A DNA stretch of 64,000 nucleotides from Paenibacillus sp. CF384 (GTDB taxonomy: Bacteria > Bacillota > Bacilli > Paenibacillales > Paenibacillaceae), in assembly GCF_900106745.1 (NCBI RefSeq), contig NZ_FNNV01000021.1, positions 38,086-102,085 of the forward strand, written 5' to 3'. The position numbers and the translations under genes were made by a program. The notes beneath the pieces are model-generated. The model was not told the origin of the DNA. It worked only from the letters and a program-made list of their open reading frames with translations, and did not search any database. Shown here in pieces: positions 18,204 through 26,823 of this stretch. The number at the start of each line of letters is the position of its first letter. Positions within the stretch are counted from its first letter, which is position 1.

Positions 18204-18998
18204 TTGAAGGCTTATTTGGATTTGCTTCAGGATGTCTTGGATAACGGGGTTGTTAAAGAGGATCGCACAGGAACAGGAACGAGATCCGTGTTCGGTCGTC
18301 AGCTTCGATTCGACTTGAATCAAGGGTTCCCGCTGGTCACGACGAAACGGATGCATGTGAAATCCATTATTCACGAACTGCTCTGGTTCCTCAAAGGCGA
18401 CACGAACGTTCGTTACCTTCAAGAGAATGGCGTTCGGATATGGAACGAGTGGGCAGATGAGAACGGTGATCTGGGTCCTGTTTACGGGTCGCAGTGGCGG
18501 GCGTGGGAGACACCTGACGGTCGTCATATCGATCAAATTGCTGCTGTAATCGAATCGATCAAGCATAATCCGGATTCCAGGCGCCATATTGTCAGTGCAT
18601 GGAATGTAGCGGAAATCGAGAATATGAAGCTTCCTCCCTGCCATTTTGTATTCCAATTCTATGTGGCGGGCGGAAAACTCTCTTGTATGCTGACGATGCG
18701 TTCTTCCGATACATTCTTAGGTTTGCCGTTTAATATTGCGCAATACGCGCTGCTTACGCACATGATCGCCCAGCAGTGCGATCTAGGAGTGGGGGACTTT
18801 ATTTATTCAGGCGCGGATGTTCATATCTATAGCAATCATATCGAGCAAGTAAAGCTTCAATTGACTCGTGAACCGCTGCCGCTGCCGAAGCTTATCATAA
18901 AGCGGAAGCCGGAATCGATATTTGATTATGTCTATGATGATTTCGAAATTGCCGATTATCAGCATCATCCAACGATTAAAGCTGAAGTCGCGATATAG
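18204..18998 (+). CDS. thyA: Thymidylate synthase
   Basis: A 264-residue ThyA that methylates dUMP to dTMP using methylene-tetrahydrofolate. The catalytic Cys146 is in '[12 protein letters not shown]', with '[13 protein letters not shown]', '[11 protein letters not shown]' and 'DVHIYSNH' all present. It has the same length and numbering as the Escherichia coli enzyme. The start is TTG at 18204 behind GGAGAGGGG, which fits the conserved 'MKAYLDLLQ' beginning. It is followed by dihydrofolate reductase, its usual partner that recycles the folate. Confidence 0.96.
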   Translation: MKAYLDLLQDVLDNGVVKEDRTGTGTRSVFGRQLRFDLNQGFPLVTTKRMHVKSIIHELLWFLKGDTNVRYLQENGVRIWNEWADENGDLGPVYGSQWRAWETPDGRHIDQIAAVIESIKHNPDSRRHIVSAWNVAEIENMKLPPCHFVFQFYVAGGKLSCMLTMRSSDTFLGLPFNIAQYALLTHMIAQQCDLGVGDFIYSGADVHIYSNHIEQVKLQLTREPLPLPKLIIKRKPESIFDYVYDDFEIADYQHHPTIKAEVAI

Positions 18999-19013
18999 GG
19001 GAGTGTGCCGATT

Positions 19014-19511
19014 ATGACTATTGCAATGATTGCCGCTATGGCGCGCAACCGCGTGATCGGGATAGACAACGGCATGCCATGGCGCTTGCCGGCAGAAATG
19101 GCCCATTTTCGCCGTTCTACAGCGGGCAAGACCGTTGTGATGGGGCGTAAGACCTTCGAATCGCTTAGCGGTCCGCTCAAGAATCGCCGTAATGTCATCT
19201 TGACTCGCAGCCTGGATTACAAGCCGGATGGCTGTGAGGTTGCTCATTCCGTTGAGGAAGTGTTGACTCAGTATGGCAGTATTGATGGCCAAGAGCTTGT
19301 AATCATGGGCGGCGCAGAGATCTATGCACTGTTTATGCCCTATGCGGACAAGCTGTGGTTGACTGAAGTCGAAGCCGAAGTGGCGGGGGATGCACATTTT
19401 CCGACCTTCCAGATGAATGAGTGGACCGTGCAGGATCGGGAGCATTTCTCGAAGGATGAGAAGAACGCCTATGATTTTACAATCGTTACATATGTCAGGA
19501 ACGCTCGTTAG
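19014..19511 (+). CDS. dfrA: Dihydrofolate reductase
   Basis: A 165-residue chromosomal type DHFR that reduces the dihydrofolate made by ThyA. Key motifs are 'IAAMARNRVIGIDNGMPWRLPAEM', with catalytic Asp/Glu region, 'VVMGRKTFESL' and 'VIMGGAEIYALFMPYAD'. ATG at 19014 is used because GGGGAGTG lies 8 bases upstream; a GTG at 19005 belongs to that site. The gap to thyA is 15 bp, so both are one transcript. Confidence 0.95.
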   Translation: MTIAMIAAMARNRVIGIDNGMPWRLPAEMAHFRRSTAGKTVVMGRKTFESLSGPLKNRRNVILTRSLDYKPDGCEVAHSVEEVLTQYGSIDGQELVIMGGAEIYALFMPYADKLWLTEVEAEVAGDAHFPTFQMNEWTVQDREHFSKDEKNAYDFTIVTYVRNAR

Positions 19512-19524
19512 AGCAATCGCGATT

Positions 19525-19544
19525 TGTTTGGCAAAAGCCAAACA
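19525..19544. repeat. Perfect hairpin downstream of dfrA
   Basis: TGTTTGGC-aaaa-GCCAAACA, an 8-bp perfect inverted repeat. It has no T-tract, so it may be a weak terminator or an operator for the following gltD gene. The rest of 19545-19736 is AT-rich promoter-like DNA without a gene. Confidence 0.5.
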
Positions 19545-19736
19545 TTATGTGAGAAAGTGCAAATGATTGTACGGAAAATCCATTTATTGCGTTCAGCCAA
19601 GTTGCTAAGATATTGTAAATAGTTATCAGGTTTTATATGGTAAAGTTTGATATTGAATTCAATGTCGATTCCCGATATAGTTTTAGAGAGATAACGAACA
19701 TTCGGTAATGGGAAAATGGATGGAGGAAAAGCGATC

Positions 19737-21224
19737 ATGTCTACACCTACTGGATTTATGGACTACAAACGCGAGCTGCCTGCTGACCGCGATCCGCTTG
19801 AACGGATTAAGGATTGGGATGAATTTCATAAGCATTTCAGTGAAGATCAGCTGAGAACGCAAGGCGCGCGCTGCATGGATTGCGGTACGCCTTATTGCCA
19901 TACAGGTATCGAGCTTCCGGGAGGCGCATCGGGCTGCCCGGTGAACAACCTTATTCCGGAATGGAATAACCTCATCTATCGTGGACTTTGGCGCGAAGCG
20001 CTGGATCGTTTGCACAAAACGAACAATTTCCCGGAATTCACCGGCCGTGTTTGCCCGGCTCCGTGTGAAGGCTCTTGTACGGTCGGCCTGATCGGCGATC
20101 CGGTTACCATTAAGACAATTGAACAATCCATTATCGACAAAGGCTTCGAAGAAGGCTGGGTCGTTCCACAGCCGCCGCTTATGCGTACTGGCAAGAAGGT
20201 TGCCGTTGTAGGTTCCGGTCCTGCCGGCATGGCTACCGCAGCACAGCTTAACAAAGCCGGCCATACGGTAACGGTTTATGAGCGTGCAGATCGTATCGGC
20301 GGCTTGCTCACTTACGGGATTCCAACGATGAAGCTCGACAAGAAGGTCGTTCAACGTCGTGTGGATCTGATGGAAGCTGAAGGCATTAACTTCGTAACGA
20401 ACGCTGAAGTTGGCACAAACGTACCGGCGGAGCAGTTGATGAATGAATTCGATGCTATTGTCCTTTGCGGCGGTGCTACCAAAGCGCGTGAAGTTGACAT
20501 TGAAGGCCGTGACCTGAATGGCGTTCATTTGGCAATGGATTATTTGAACGGTACTATTAAGAGCTACCTGGATTCCAATTTGGAAGACGGTAATTATATT
20601 TCGGCTAAAGACAAGGATGTTATCGTAATCGGTGGCGGCGACACAGGTACTGACTGTGTGGCAACGGCACTACGCCACGGTTGTAAATCGGTCACGCAAT
20701 TCGGTACGGTCGGTAAAGCACCGCTGGTACGCGATCAAGAGAAGAACCCATGGCCGCAATTCCCTAACGTGTATACGCTTGACTATGCACAAGAGGAAGC
20801 TCGCGCACTATACGGTGAAGACCCTCGTGCATTCTCCGTACTGACGAAGAAATTCGTAGGCGACGAGAATGGCAACCTGAAAGAATTGCACACTGTGCAA
20901 ATCCAGCGTACTGTGGACGAAACAGGTCGCAGAATCTACACGGAAATCCCAGGTACGGAGAAAGTATGGCCAGCTGATCTGGTTATGATCGCGGTCGGCT
21001 TCGAAGGTCCTGAGAACACGTTGATTCAGAAGCTTGGACTTGAGCAAGACCGTCGTTCGAATGTAAAAGCCGAATACGGCAAATACAAAACGAGCGTCGA
21101 TAAAGTTTTCGCTGCAGGCGATATGCGCCGTGGACAAAGCTTGGTTGTTTGGGCAATCAACGAAGGACGCGAGGCTGCGCGTGAAGTGGACCGTTATTTG
21201 ATGGGAACTACGATGCTTCCTTAA
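19737..21224 (+). CDS. gltD: Glutamate synthase small subunit (NADPH, FAD/FeS)
   Basis: A 495-residue GltD that feeds NADPH electrons to the large subunit. N-terminal Cys clusters '[13 protein letters not shown]' and '[12 protein letters not shown]' hold [4Fe-4S] centres, then '[19 protein letters not shown]' binds FAD and '[13 protein letters not shown]' binds NADPH. The ATG at 19737 follows GGAGG. The large subunit gene is not adjacent within this window, so gltD is either expressed separately or another family member; the full length and FeS ligands favour true GltD. Confidence 0.93.
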   Translation: MSTPTGFMDYKRELPADRDPLERIKDWDEFHKHFSEDQLRTQGARCMDCGTPYCHTGIELPGGASGCPVNNLIPEWNNLIYRGLWREALDRLHKTNNFPEFTGRVCPAPCEGSCTVGLIGDPVTIKTIEQSIIDKGFEEGWVVPQPPLMRTGKKVAVVGSGPAGMATAAQLNKAGHTVTVYERADRIGGLLTYGIPTMKLDKKVVQRRVDLMEAEGINFVTNAEVGTNVPAEQLMNEFDAIVLCGGATKAREVDIEGRDLNGVHLAMDYLNGTIKSYLDSNLEDGNYISAKDKDVIVIGGGDTGTDCVATALRHGCKSVTQFGTVGKAPLVRDQEKNPWPQFPNVYTLDYAQEEARALYGEDPRAFSVLTKKFVGDENGNLKELHTVQIQRTVDETGRRIYTEIPGTEKVWPADLVMIAVGFEGPENTLIQKLGLEQDRRSNVKAEYGKYKTSVDKVFAAGDMRRGQSLVVWAINEGREAAREVDRYLMGTTMLP

Positions 21225-21246
21225 TGTACGAAGGAATTCGGAATGC

Positions 21247-21268
21247 AAAGCGCCTACGGGCGCTTTTA
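21247..21268 (+). terminator. Terminator after gltD
   Basis: AAAGCGCC-tac-GGGCGCTTTT hairpin, 23 bp after the gltD stop. Confidence 0.8.
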
Positions 21269-21299
21269 TTTCGTTTAACGAAGGAGTGGAAGGAAGAAG

Positions 21300-21620
21300 A
21301 TGATTCAATACGGTTCCGAGCAGATTACACAGCTGCGATTTATGACATTCATTCCTCGCATAGAGCGACGTGACGATCAATGGATTGATCTTGAGCTGCG
21401 CATGATTGTGGATCAAGGAACGCCTATCCCTGATGGGCTAATTGATTTAACGGCATTAGTTATCTGTACGCACAGCGGCGTAATTGCTCAGATCGTTCCG
21501 CTGGATGAAGGCTGCGATTGCGAGTTTCAATTCACCTCTGATGAGAAGGAACAGATACAAGCGTACGTAGAATCTGCAGAAATGCAAGAACAGATTGCAA
21601 ATCTCTCTATCGGCGAATAA
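21300..21620 (+). CDS. Hypothetical protein, 106 aa
   Basis: I do not recognise this family. It is an acidic 106-residue protein without membrane segments or signal peptide. It has a run of alternating hydrophobic residues (about 10-75) that suggests beta strands, a 'CDCEF' pair of cysteines and a C-terminal amphipathic helix. It has a purine-rich GGAAGAAG before the ATG and is 57 bp upstream of the glucosaminidase-like gene, so the two may be co-transcribed. Confidence 0.65.
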   Translation: MIQYGSEQITQLRFMTFIPRIERRDDQWIDLELRMIVDQGTPIPDGLIDLTALVICTHSGVIAQIVPLDEGCDCEFQFTSDEKEQIQAYVESAEMQEQIANLSIGE

Positions 21621-21677
21621 GGTAAGATGTGGTAAAATGAGCTGTAGGTTATCGTTTCTTGGTGGGAGGAGATTCGA

Positions 21678-22820
21678 TTGCGCACCACAGCTGCAGGGGT
21701 TCTTACGCCGACAGATATCCATAATATCAGACATTATGTCCAGCATAAGTACGGTGACTTGCCTAGTGATCGCCGAGCCGAGATTGTAGCGGATGCGATG
21801 CAGCGTATCGTCCTGCGACAATTGCCTGATTTTCCGCAGGTTCATAAGATGAGCGTTTCGACTGAGTTGCTGCGGAGTATTGCGGTTCGGAAGCAAGTTC
21901 CCGTTCATGAGAAGCATATTTTTGAAGCATGCCTGAGGCTCGATTATCGTGATCCTCAGCTTTTCCATGCCTTGCACGAGTGGGTAGAACAGCGACTTGG
22001 CGTGACGATCGAGGCTGAAGTGTTCAAAGGCATCGTTGAAGAAGGCATTCATATTGCGAACTCTCCCGATGTGCAAGTAGAAGCTTGGGATGCGGTGGTC
22101 GGTACTGTGGCAGGCTATTATCGCATGCCGGATCGAGTGGCAGAGATTATCACGCTTCCTGGCATCCGTAATGGCCGTATTGGCAGCAGGAGCAAGCCGA
22201 GTACGTATATGTTCCTTACGGTGGCGTTAAGCATGTCGACGTTGTTCTACGGCTGGTGGACCCTACAACCGCCAACATCTCCTGCAGCCATCCCTGTTAA
22301 GACAGGACAACCTTTGGTAGTGAGCCGTCCGGTTTCCCAGCCGCCCGACGCGGTCGTTCAGAAGTATAAGAATGAGCTTCCCGGTGAGCTGAGGTATGTG
22401 GAAATTAATAAAGAACGGCTCGTACAGTATTTGGCGGGGAAATCGTCTTTACTTGCCGAGGAGCCGTACCTCAGTACTATTGTTAATGCGGCTAAGGATC
22501 ATGATATCCATCCGCTATTGCTGTTTGCGATAACCGGACAAGAACAGGCTTTTGTCCCGAAGTCGCATAAAGATGCGAAGAAGATCGCAAACAATCCGTT
22601 TAATGTGTTTCACAGCTGGAAAGAGTTCAATACAACAATCAGCGAGTCTGCGAAGATCGCGAGCAATACGATTGTACATAAAAGTCAAGGAAGACCTGAC
22701 GATATCGACGCACTCACTTGGATCAATACCAAATATGCCGAAGACGTCAATTGGTCGAAAGGCGTTCGGACGATTTTGGAAGCGATGAAACGTCAGATTA
22801 TGTCGGTTAACGAACGGTAA
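21678..22820 (+). CDS. Membrane-anchored glucosaminidase-like protein
   Basis: A 380-residue protein with an unusual layout: about 170 residues of soluble, helical N-terminal domain I do not recognise, one TM helix at about 176-195, then a short proline-rich spacer and a C-terminal domain (about 270-375) resembling the glucosaminidase/lysozyme-like fold ('LLFAITGQEQAF', 'NNPFNVFHSW', 'SAKIASNTIVHK'). Glu289 would be the catalytic acid. This predicts a cytosolic sensor-like part and a peptidoglycan-acting outer part. The start is TTG at 21678 with GGGAGGAG upstream. The fold call is moderate. Confidence 0.65.
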   Translation: MRTTAAGVLTPTDIHNIRHYVQHKYGDLPSDRRAEIVADAMQRIVLRQLPDFPQVHKMSVSTELLRSIAVRKQVPVHEKHIFEACLRLDYRDPQLFHALHEWVEQRLGVTIEAEVFKGIVEEGIHIANSPDVQVEAWDAVVGTVAGYYRMPDRVAEIITLPGIRNGRIGSRSKPSTYMFLTVALSMSTLFYGWWTLQPPTSPAAIPVKTGQPLVVSRPVSQPPDAVVQKYKNELPGELRYVEINKERLVQYLAGKSSLLAEEPYLSTIVNAAKDHDIHPLLLFAITGQEQAFVPKSHKDAKKIANNPFNVFHSWKEFNTTISESAKIASNTIVHKSQGRPDDIDALTWINTKYAEDVNWSKGVRTILEAMKRQIMSVNER

Positions 22821-22832
22821 AGAGGCGATTGC

Positions 22833-25250
22833 TTGAAAACATTGATTATCGCAGAGAAACCCGATATGGGTCGGACAATCGCCGCAGTCGTGGAGCCGAA
22901 GGCGCAGAACAAACGCGCTTATTTGGAAGGCGAGCACTACATTATTACGTGGGCAATCGGCCATTTGGTCAGTCTCGCAGAGCCGGATCAGTACGACCCC
23001 AAGTATAAGAGATGGAATGAAGCGGATTTGCCCATCATTCCGGATCGCTTTAAGCTATGGCCTAATGCGAGGACGAAGGATCAGCTTGCTACAATTGGCG
23101 AGCTGTCGAAGCGCTGTGACCGGCTTGTTAACGCATGCGATGCCGGGCGTGAAGGTCAGCTTATCTTCCATCTGATTCGGCAATATTTGAAAATGCCGCA
23201 GCCGACAGATCGGCTGTGGATTTCCGATTTGACGCCGGAGACGATTCGCCGGGGGTTTGATGGGCTGCGCAGCGATCAGGAGTACGATGATCTGACACGT
23301 GCGGCGAAGGCACGAAGTGAAGCGGATTGGCTGGTTGGCATGAATGCTTCGCGGGCATTTACCATCCGCCACAAAACGCTCCTGTCGGTCGGACGCGTAC
23401 AAACACCTGTATTAGCGCTGCTGTATGATCGGCATAAAGAAATTACGGCTTTTGACAGTGAGACGTATTTCGTCGTTCAAGCTTCATTCAGTCAGGGCGA
23501 CTTTACGTATAAAGGCGTCTGGCAAGGAGATCGAATAACGAAGCGCGAGCAAGCTGAAGCGCTGGCTGCGAAGGTGTCCGGGAAACCGGCTAAGATTGTC
23601 AGCTATACGGTGACCGAGTCGAAGGAATATCCATATCGGCTTTACGACCTTACACTGCTGCAGCGCGAAGCGAATGGCAGATATGGTTATCCGGCGAAGA
23701 AAACGCTCGATATTGCACAATCCCTTTATGAGAAACATAAAGTAATTACCTATCCACGGACAAGCTCCAACTATGTGACGGAAGAGAACCTTTCCATCAT
23801 GGGCAATGTTCTTAACATGCTAAAACAAACGTCTTACGGTGATCTGGCTAACGGTGCGGATCGCAGCAGGGTGCATAAGGGCAACAAAGCCGTCTGTAAT
23901 CCGGCTAAGGTCGAGGATCACCATGCAATTCTGCCGACGCCTAAGCGTCCTGGCACCTTAAGCACGGAAGAGCAGCACATTTACGATATGATCGTTCGTC
24001 GATTCCTCTCTCATTACTATCCTCCCGCTGTGTATAACAATCATGAAGTGTTGACAGAGGTAGAAGAGGAGCAGTTCCGCACGCGTGCCAAGGAACAGCT
24101 GGATGACGGTTGGCGCGTCGTGTTAGGCGATCAGGATGACGGAAACGCGAGCAAAGCAAAGAGCAAGTCGAAGAAGAAATCCGACGATGCGCCGGACGAA
24201 CAAGAGGATGATCTCGTTGAAACCGATCGTCCATTCTCGGTAGATCCCGATGCTGCCGTCCATTGTGACGGCGCTGATGCACTGGAGAAGGCGACGAAAC
24301 CGCCGAAGCCGTATACGGAAGGCACGCTGCTCAAAGCGATGGAGAGTGCCGGCAAAGCGATTGAGGATGAAGAGCTTCGAGATGCTATGAAGCAGACGGG
24401 GCTGGGTACGCCAGCAACTCGCGCGGCGACGATTGAGCGGCTCAAGTATGTCGGTTATATTAAGCCTACAGGCAAGCGGCTCGATATCACGACGAAGGGC
24501 TGCGCAGCCATCGAGCTCATTCGCGGCGCCGGCGTTGAACTGCTCGCTTCACCGGAAATGACGGGCCGATGGGAGCAGCGCCTCCATCAGATCTCGAAGG
24601 GCGAAGCATCGGATGAGCAGTTCATTGCAAAGGTGAAGCAGTTTGCCGAGATGATTGTCGGCAAAGTGAAGCATCAGCGCCAAGCGGATGCTAGTCTTTT
24701 CGAGGAGCCGGGGCAAGCGGGCGGAGAAGCTAAGGGCAGAGGCAGAGGGGCGAAAGCTTCTGCTTCGGGCGAGAAGAGCACGAGGTCTTCTTCGAAGGGG
24801 AAGGCAGCGAAGTCAGCGGAGGCCGGATCGAGCTCGGGCTCTCCTGCTAGGAGCGCAGCTGCATCTCGCTCGAAGTCGGCAAGCACTTCAACGACTGGAA
24901 GCAGCAGCTCCCCAACCCGTGCTGCAACAGCTACACGTCCTGCAGCATCTCCGGAACCGTCAGCAAACACGCCGAAGGTGATTGCATCTTGTCCGCGGCC
25001 GGGCTGCGGCGGTGAGCTTGTGGAAGGTAAACGCGGCTATGGCTGTTTGCGTTTCAGGGAAGGCTGTACTTTCGTCATCTGGAAAGAACAGCAGGGACGA
25101 CTGGTCACGGCAGCTATGGCGAAGGCGCTGGCTGTTAGCGGCGCAACGCGTACTTCCACGTTTAAGAAGGAAGACGGTACCAGCGAGTCAGGCAAACTGA
25201 TCTTAACGAATAACACAACCGGAGCAGTAGAATTTGTACCAGCCCCATAA
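22833..25250 (+). CDS. topB: DNA topoisomerase III (type IA)
   Basis: An 805-residue type IA topoisomerase. The Toprim domain begins 'TLIIAEKPDMGRTIA' with 'DAGREGQLI', followed by 'SVGRVQTPVLALL' and the catalytic Tyr307 in 'VITYPRTSSNY'. After the core (about residue 600) comes a Ser/Ala/Lys-rich low-complexity tail of about 100 residues and then a Cys-containing knuckle (Cys-Pro-Arg-Pro-Gly-Cys and a later Cys pair). An acidic/lysine insert also occurs at about 430-470. Start is TTG at 22833. It may decatenate DNA; a second topoisomerase III is possible elsewhere. Confidence 0.93.
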   Translation: MKTLIIAEKPDMGRTIAAVVEPKAQNKRAYLEGEHYIITWAIGHLVSLAEPDQYDPKYKRWNEADLPIIPDRFKLWPNARTKDQLATIGELSKRCDRLVNACDAGREGQLIFHLIRQYLKMPQPTDRLWISDLTPETIRRGFDGLRSDQEYDDLTRAAKARSEADWLVGMNASRAFTIRHKTLLSVGRVQTPVLALLYDRHKEITAFDSETYFVVQASFSQGDFTYKGVWQGDRITKREQAEALAAKVSGKPAKIVSYTVTESKEYPYRLYDLTLLQREANGRYGYPAKKTLDIAQSLYEKHKVITYPRTSSNYVTEENLSIMGNVLNMLKQTSYGDLANGADRSRVHKGNKAVCNPAKVEDHHAILPTPKRPGTLSTEEQHIYDMIVRRFLSHYYPPAVYNNHEVLTEVEEEQFRTRAKEQLDDGWRVVLGDQDDGNASKAKSKSKKKSDDAPDEQEDDLVETDRPFSVDPDAAVHCDGADALEKATKPPKPYTEGTLLKAMESAGKAIEDEELRDAMKQTGLGTPATRAATIERLKYVGYIKPTGKRLDITTKGCAAIELIRGAGVELLASPEMTGRWEQRLHQISKGEASDEQFIAKVKQFAEMIVGKVKHQRQADASLFEEPGQAGGEAKGRGRGAKASASGEKSTRSSSKGKAAKSAEAGSSSGSPARSAAASRSKSASTSTTGSSSSPTRAATATRPAASPEPSANTPKVIASCPRPGCGGELVEGKRGYGCLRFREGCTFVIWKEQQGRLVTAAMAKALAVSGATRTSTFKKEDGTSESGKLILTNNTTGAVEFVPAP

Positions 25251-25257
25251 TAATGAA

Positions 25258-25314
25258 CAAGAGGCTTGTCCTCACAGGAGTCAATAATGACTCTTGTGCG
25301 GGACAAGCCTCTTC
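25258..25314. terminator. Long bidirectional terminator hairpin
   Basis: AAGAGGCTTGTCC (25259-25271) pairs with GGACAAGCCTCTT (25301-25313), and an inner arm CACAGGAGTCA / TGACTCTTGTG extends the stem. It lies between convergent topB and the HAD gene. Confidence 0.85.
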
Positions 25315-25324
25315 ATGTGTGCCG

Positions 25325-26068
25325 TTAGTTAGGACCGCGCTGGTTCAGGTAAGTATGAATACTTGTCGGAACATCGCGGAGTTGGTCCAGGGTGAAGAAT
25401 GCGCCTTTAGGCTCCACATCAATACCGACAATATTGTACGCCCATTCGGAATCCGTCTTCATGTGAATAGCGTGTATGCCCGAAGTTAGAGCGGGTATGA
25501 CGTCAGTACGGATGGAGTTGCCGATCATCCAAGTCGACTTGCGATCGAATTTGCCTTCGCGCAGAATGTTCTCCATCGCTTCGACATTCTTCATTGAACG
25601 CACATAGATGCGCGGGCCAAAATACCGCTCCAGCTGCATCTCCTTGATTTTGCGTTGTTGGATCAACATTTCCCCACCGGTGTAAAGATGCAGCTCATGC
25701 CCCTTCGAGGCCAGTTCGTCGAGCGTCTCTTCCATGAACGGATAAGGCTCAACCTCATGTTCATAAACACTTCTTCCTAGTTTCCACAGCATGTCTACCT
25801 CTACAGGGGATAATGCTCTACCCAGCAGATCGGAGAAATGCTGATACGTTCCGATAAAGGATTGTGGGAAGTGATCGCTCTTAAAGCCGGATAGATGTAC
25901 GCCGGCAATGTCGATTTCGGTTTGCTTGTCACGAATTTCCTGAGCCGAAATTCCATAACCTCTGAACCAGTCTGACATGAGATCCGTAAATTGATCAATA
26001 ACGAAGTAGAAATACTTGTTGCAGTAAATTAGCGTATCATCGAGATCGAATAAAATACTTTGTTTCAT
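25325..26068 (-). CDS. HAD-superfamily hydrolase
   Basis: A 247-residue haloacid-dehalogenase-type phosphatase. Motif I 'FDLDDTL' lies at residues 7-13, motif II 'LYTGG' is mid-protein, and the C-terminal motif 'WMIGNSIRTDVIPAL' holds the acidic residues. An alpha-helical cap lies between motifs I and II. Substrate unknown. ATG at 26068 is chosen since AAGGAG lies 9 bases upstream; a GTG at 26077 overlaps that spacing. Confidence 0.85.
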   Translation of the reverse strand: MKQSILFDLDDTLIYCNKYFYFVIDQFTDLMSDWFRGYGISAQEIRDKQTEIDIAGVHLSGFKSDHFPQSFIGTYQHFSDLLGRALSPVEVDMLWKLGRSVYEHEVEPYPFMEETLDELASKGHELHLYTGGEMLIQQRKIKEMQLERYFGPRIYVRSMKNVEAMENILREGKFDRKSTWMIGNSIRTDVIPALTSGIHAIHMKTDSEWAYNIVGIDVEPKGAFFTLDQLRDVPTSIHTYLNQRGPN

Positions 26069-26195
26069 CTTAGGCACGGCTCCTTCCCCAGATGATTTCG
26101 CTGTGTAGATTCAATCTACCGCATCTTGGGATTCGCCGTCAAATCGAATAGTACTGGGAAGATTTACAAATACTGTAGGTGGAGGTGAATGATGT

Positions 26196-26336
26196 ATGCC
26201 AACAAATCGGAACAGCAATTCGAGAAACCGTGGTAGTGAATTAGAAGGAAAAGATTATACTTCCACATTAAAGAAGCTGGATAAATTCGCAAGCAGACCG
26301 TCCAGCTTAAACGGCATTAACAAACAGCTGCCTTAA
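26196..26336 (+). CDS. Small hypothetical protein, 46 aa
   Basis: A short frame starting with ATG at 26196 behind GGTGGAGGTG. The product is 46 residues, very hydrophilic, rich in Asn, Arg, Ser and Lys, with no membrane segment ('MPTNRNSNSRNRGSELEG' at the start, 'LNGINKQLP' at the end). It resembles small basic spore- or stress-type proteins in composition only; I cannot assign a family. It is divergent from the HAD gene and convergent with the LexA-box gene. Confidence 0.5.
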   Translation: MPTNRNSNSRNRGSELEGKDYTSTLKKLDKFASRPSSLNGINKQLP

Positions 26337-26360
26337 TATACGGCAGGGAAGAGACAGGGA

Positions 26361-26423
26361 ACAGTCTCTATACGGTCAGCAGTCAGAAATCAGAGGGCAA
26401 CTGCGAACAAGTATAGAGACTGT
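26361..26423. repeat. 13-bp perfect inverted repeat, possible bidirectional terminator
   Basis: ACAGTCTCTATAC (26361-26373) and its exact reverse complement (26411-26423) enclose 37 nt. It lies between the 46-aa gene and the convergent 73-aa gene. No T-tract follows. Confidence 0.6.
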
Positions 26424-26429
26424 GAGATG

Positions 26430-26651
26430 TTAAGCATACTTATTTAATTTCGCAGTGAGATCCTGCTTAATATAAGCGATTCTCTTGCGAACATAGAAGT
26501 CATAGCTGGCCCCTTTCAATTCGCGGGGGCTAATAACCTCTTCAGCACTGTTGTCGATAATAGTCAAGGAGCCGTTGGAATAAAACTTAAAAGTTAGATC
26601 CCGGAAAGGTCGATGCGTTTCGATAAATCGATAGTTTTCACAGTTATTCAT
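26430..26651 (-). CDS. Small protein of unknown function with SOS-type promoter, 73 aa
   Basis: I do not recognise the family. The 73-residue product has no signal peptide or membrane helix. It has a beta-rich middle ('LTFKFYSNGSLTIID') and a basic C-terminal helix ('RKRIAYIKQDLTAKLNKYA'), so a compact, possibly nucleic-acid- or protein-binding fold is possible. The ATG at 26651 follows GAGGAGG. Its promoter carries two LexA-like boxes, so it is predicted to be induced by DNA damage. It is not YneA-like: no LysM or TM segment is seen. Confidence 0.7.
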   Translation of the reverse strand: MNNCENYRFIETHRPFRDLTFKFYSNGSLTIIDNSAEEVISPRELKGASYDFYVRKRIAYIKQDLTAKLNKYA

Positions 26652-26685
26652 GATGGTTAGCCTCCTCACAATTGGCGGGAATTTA

Positions 26686-26727
26686 GAACGTGTGTTCTTG
26701 TTTTTATTATAGCAAACATTTGTTCGT
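26686..26727 (-). promoter_or_regulatory. Promoter with two LexA (SOS) boxes
   Basis: On the minus strand, CGAACAAATGTTTG (26713-26726) matches the Gram-positive LexA consensus CGAAC-N4-GTTYG, directly upstream of the -10 TATAAT (26706-26711). A second perfect core, GAAC-GTGT-GTTC at 26686-26697, lies downstream of the -10. The two are 28 bp apart, centre to centre, bracketing the start of transcription. LexA binding would block RNA polymerase. Confidence 0.75.
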
Positions 26728-26823
26728 ATGGAAACTATTATTTTTTTAACTTAAACTAGATTAATAGCTTACATAGAACTCTGCGAATTCAATAGCAAAT
26801 GCATGCATAAAGGAGCGCCACTC

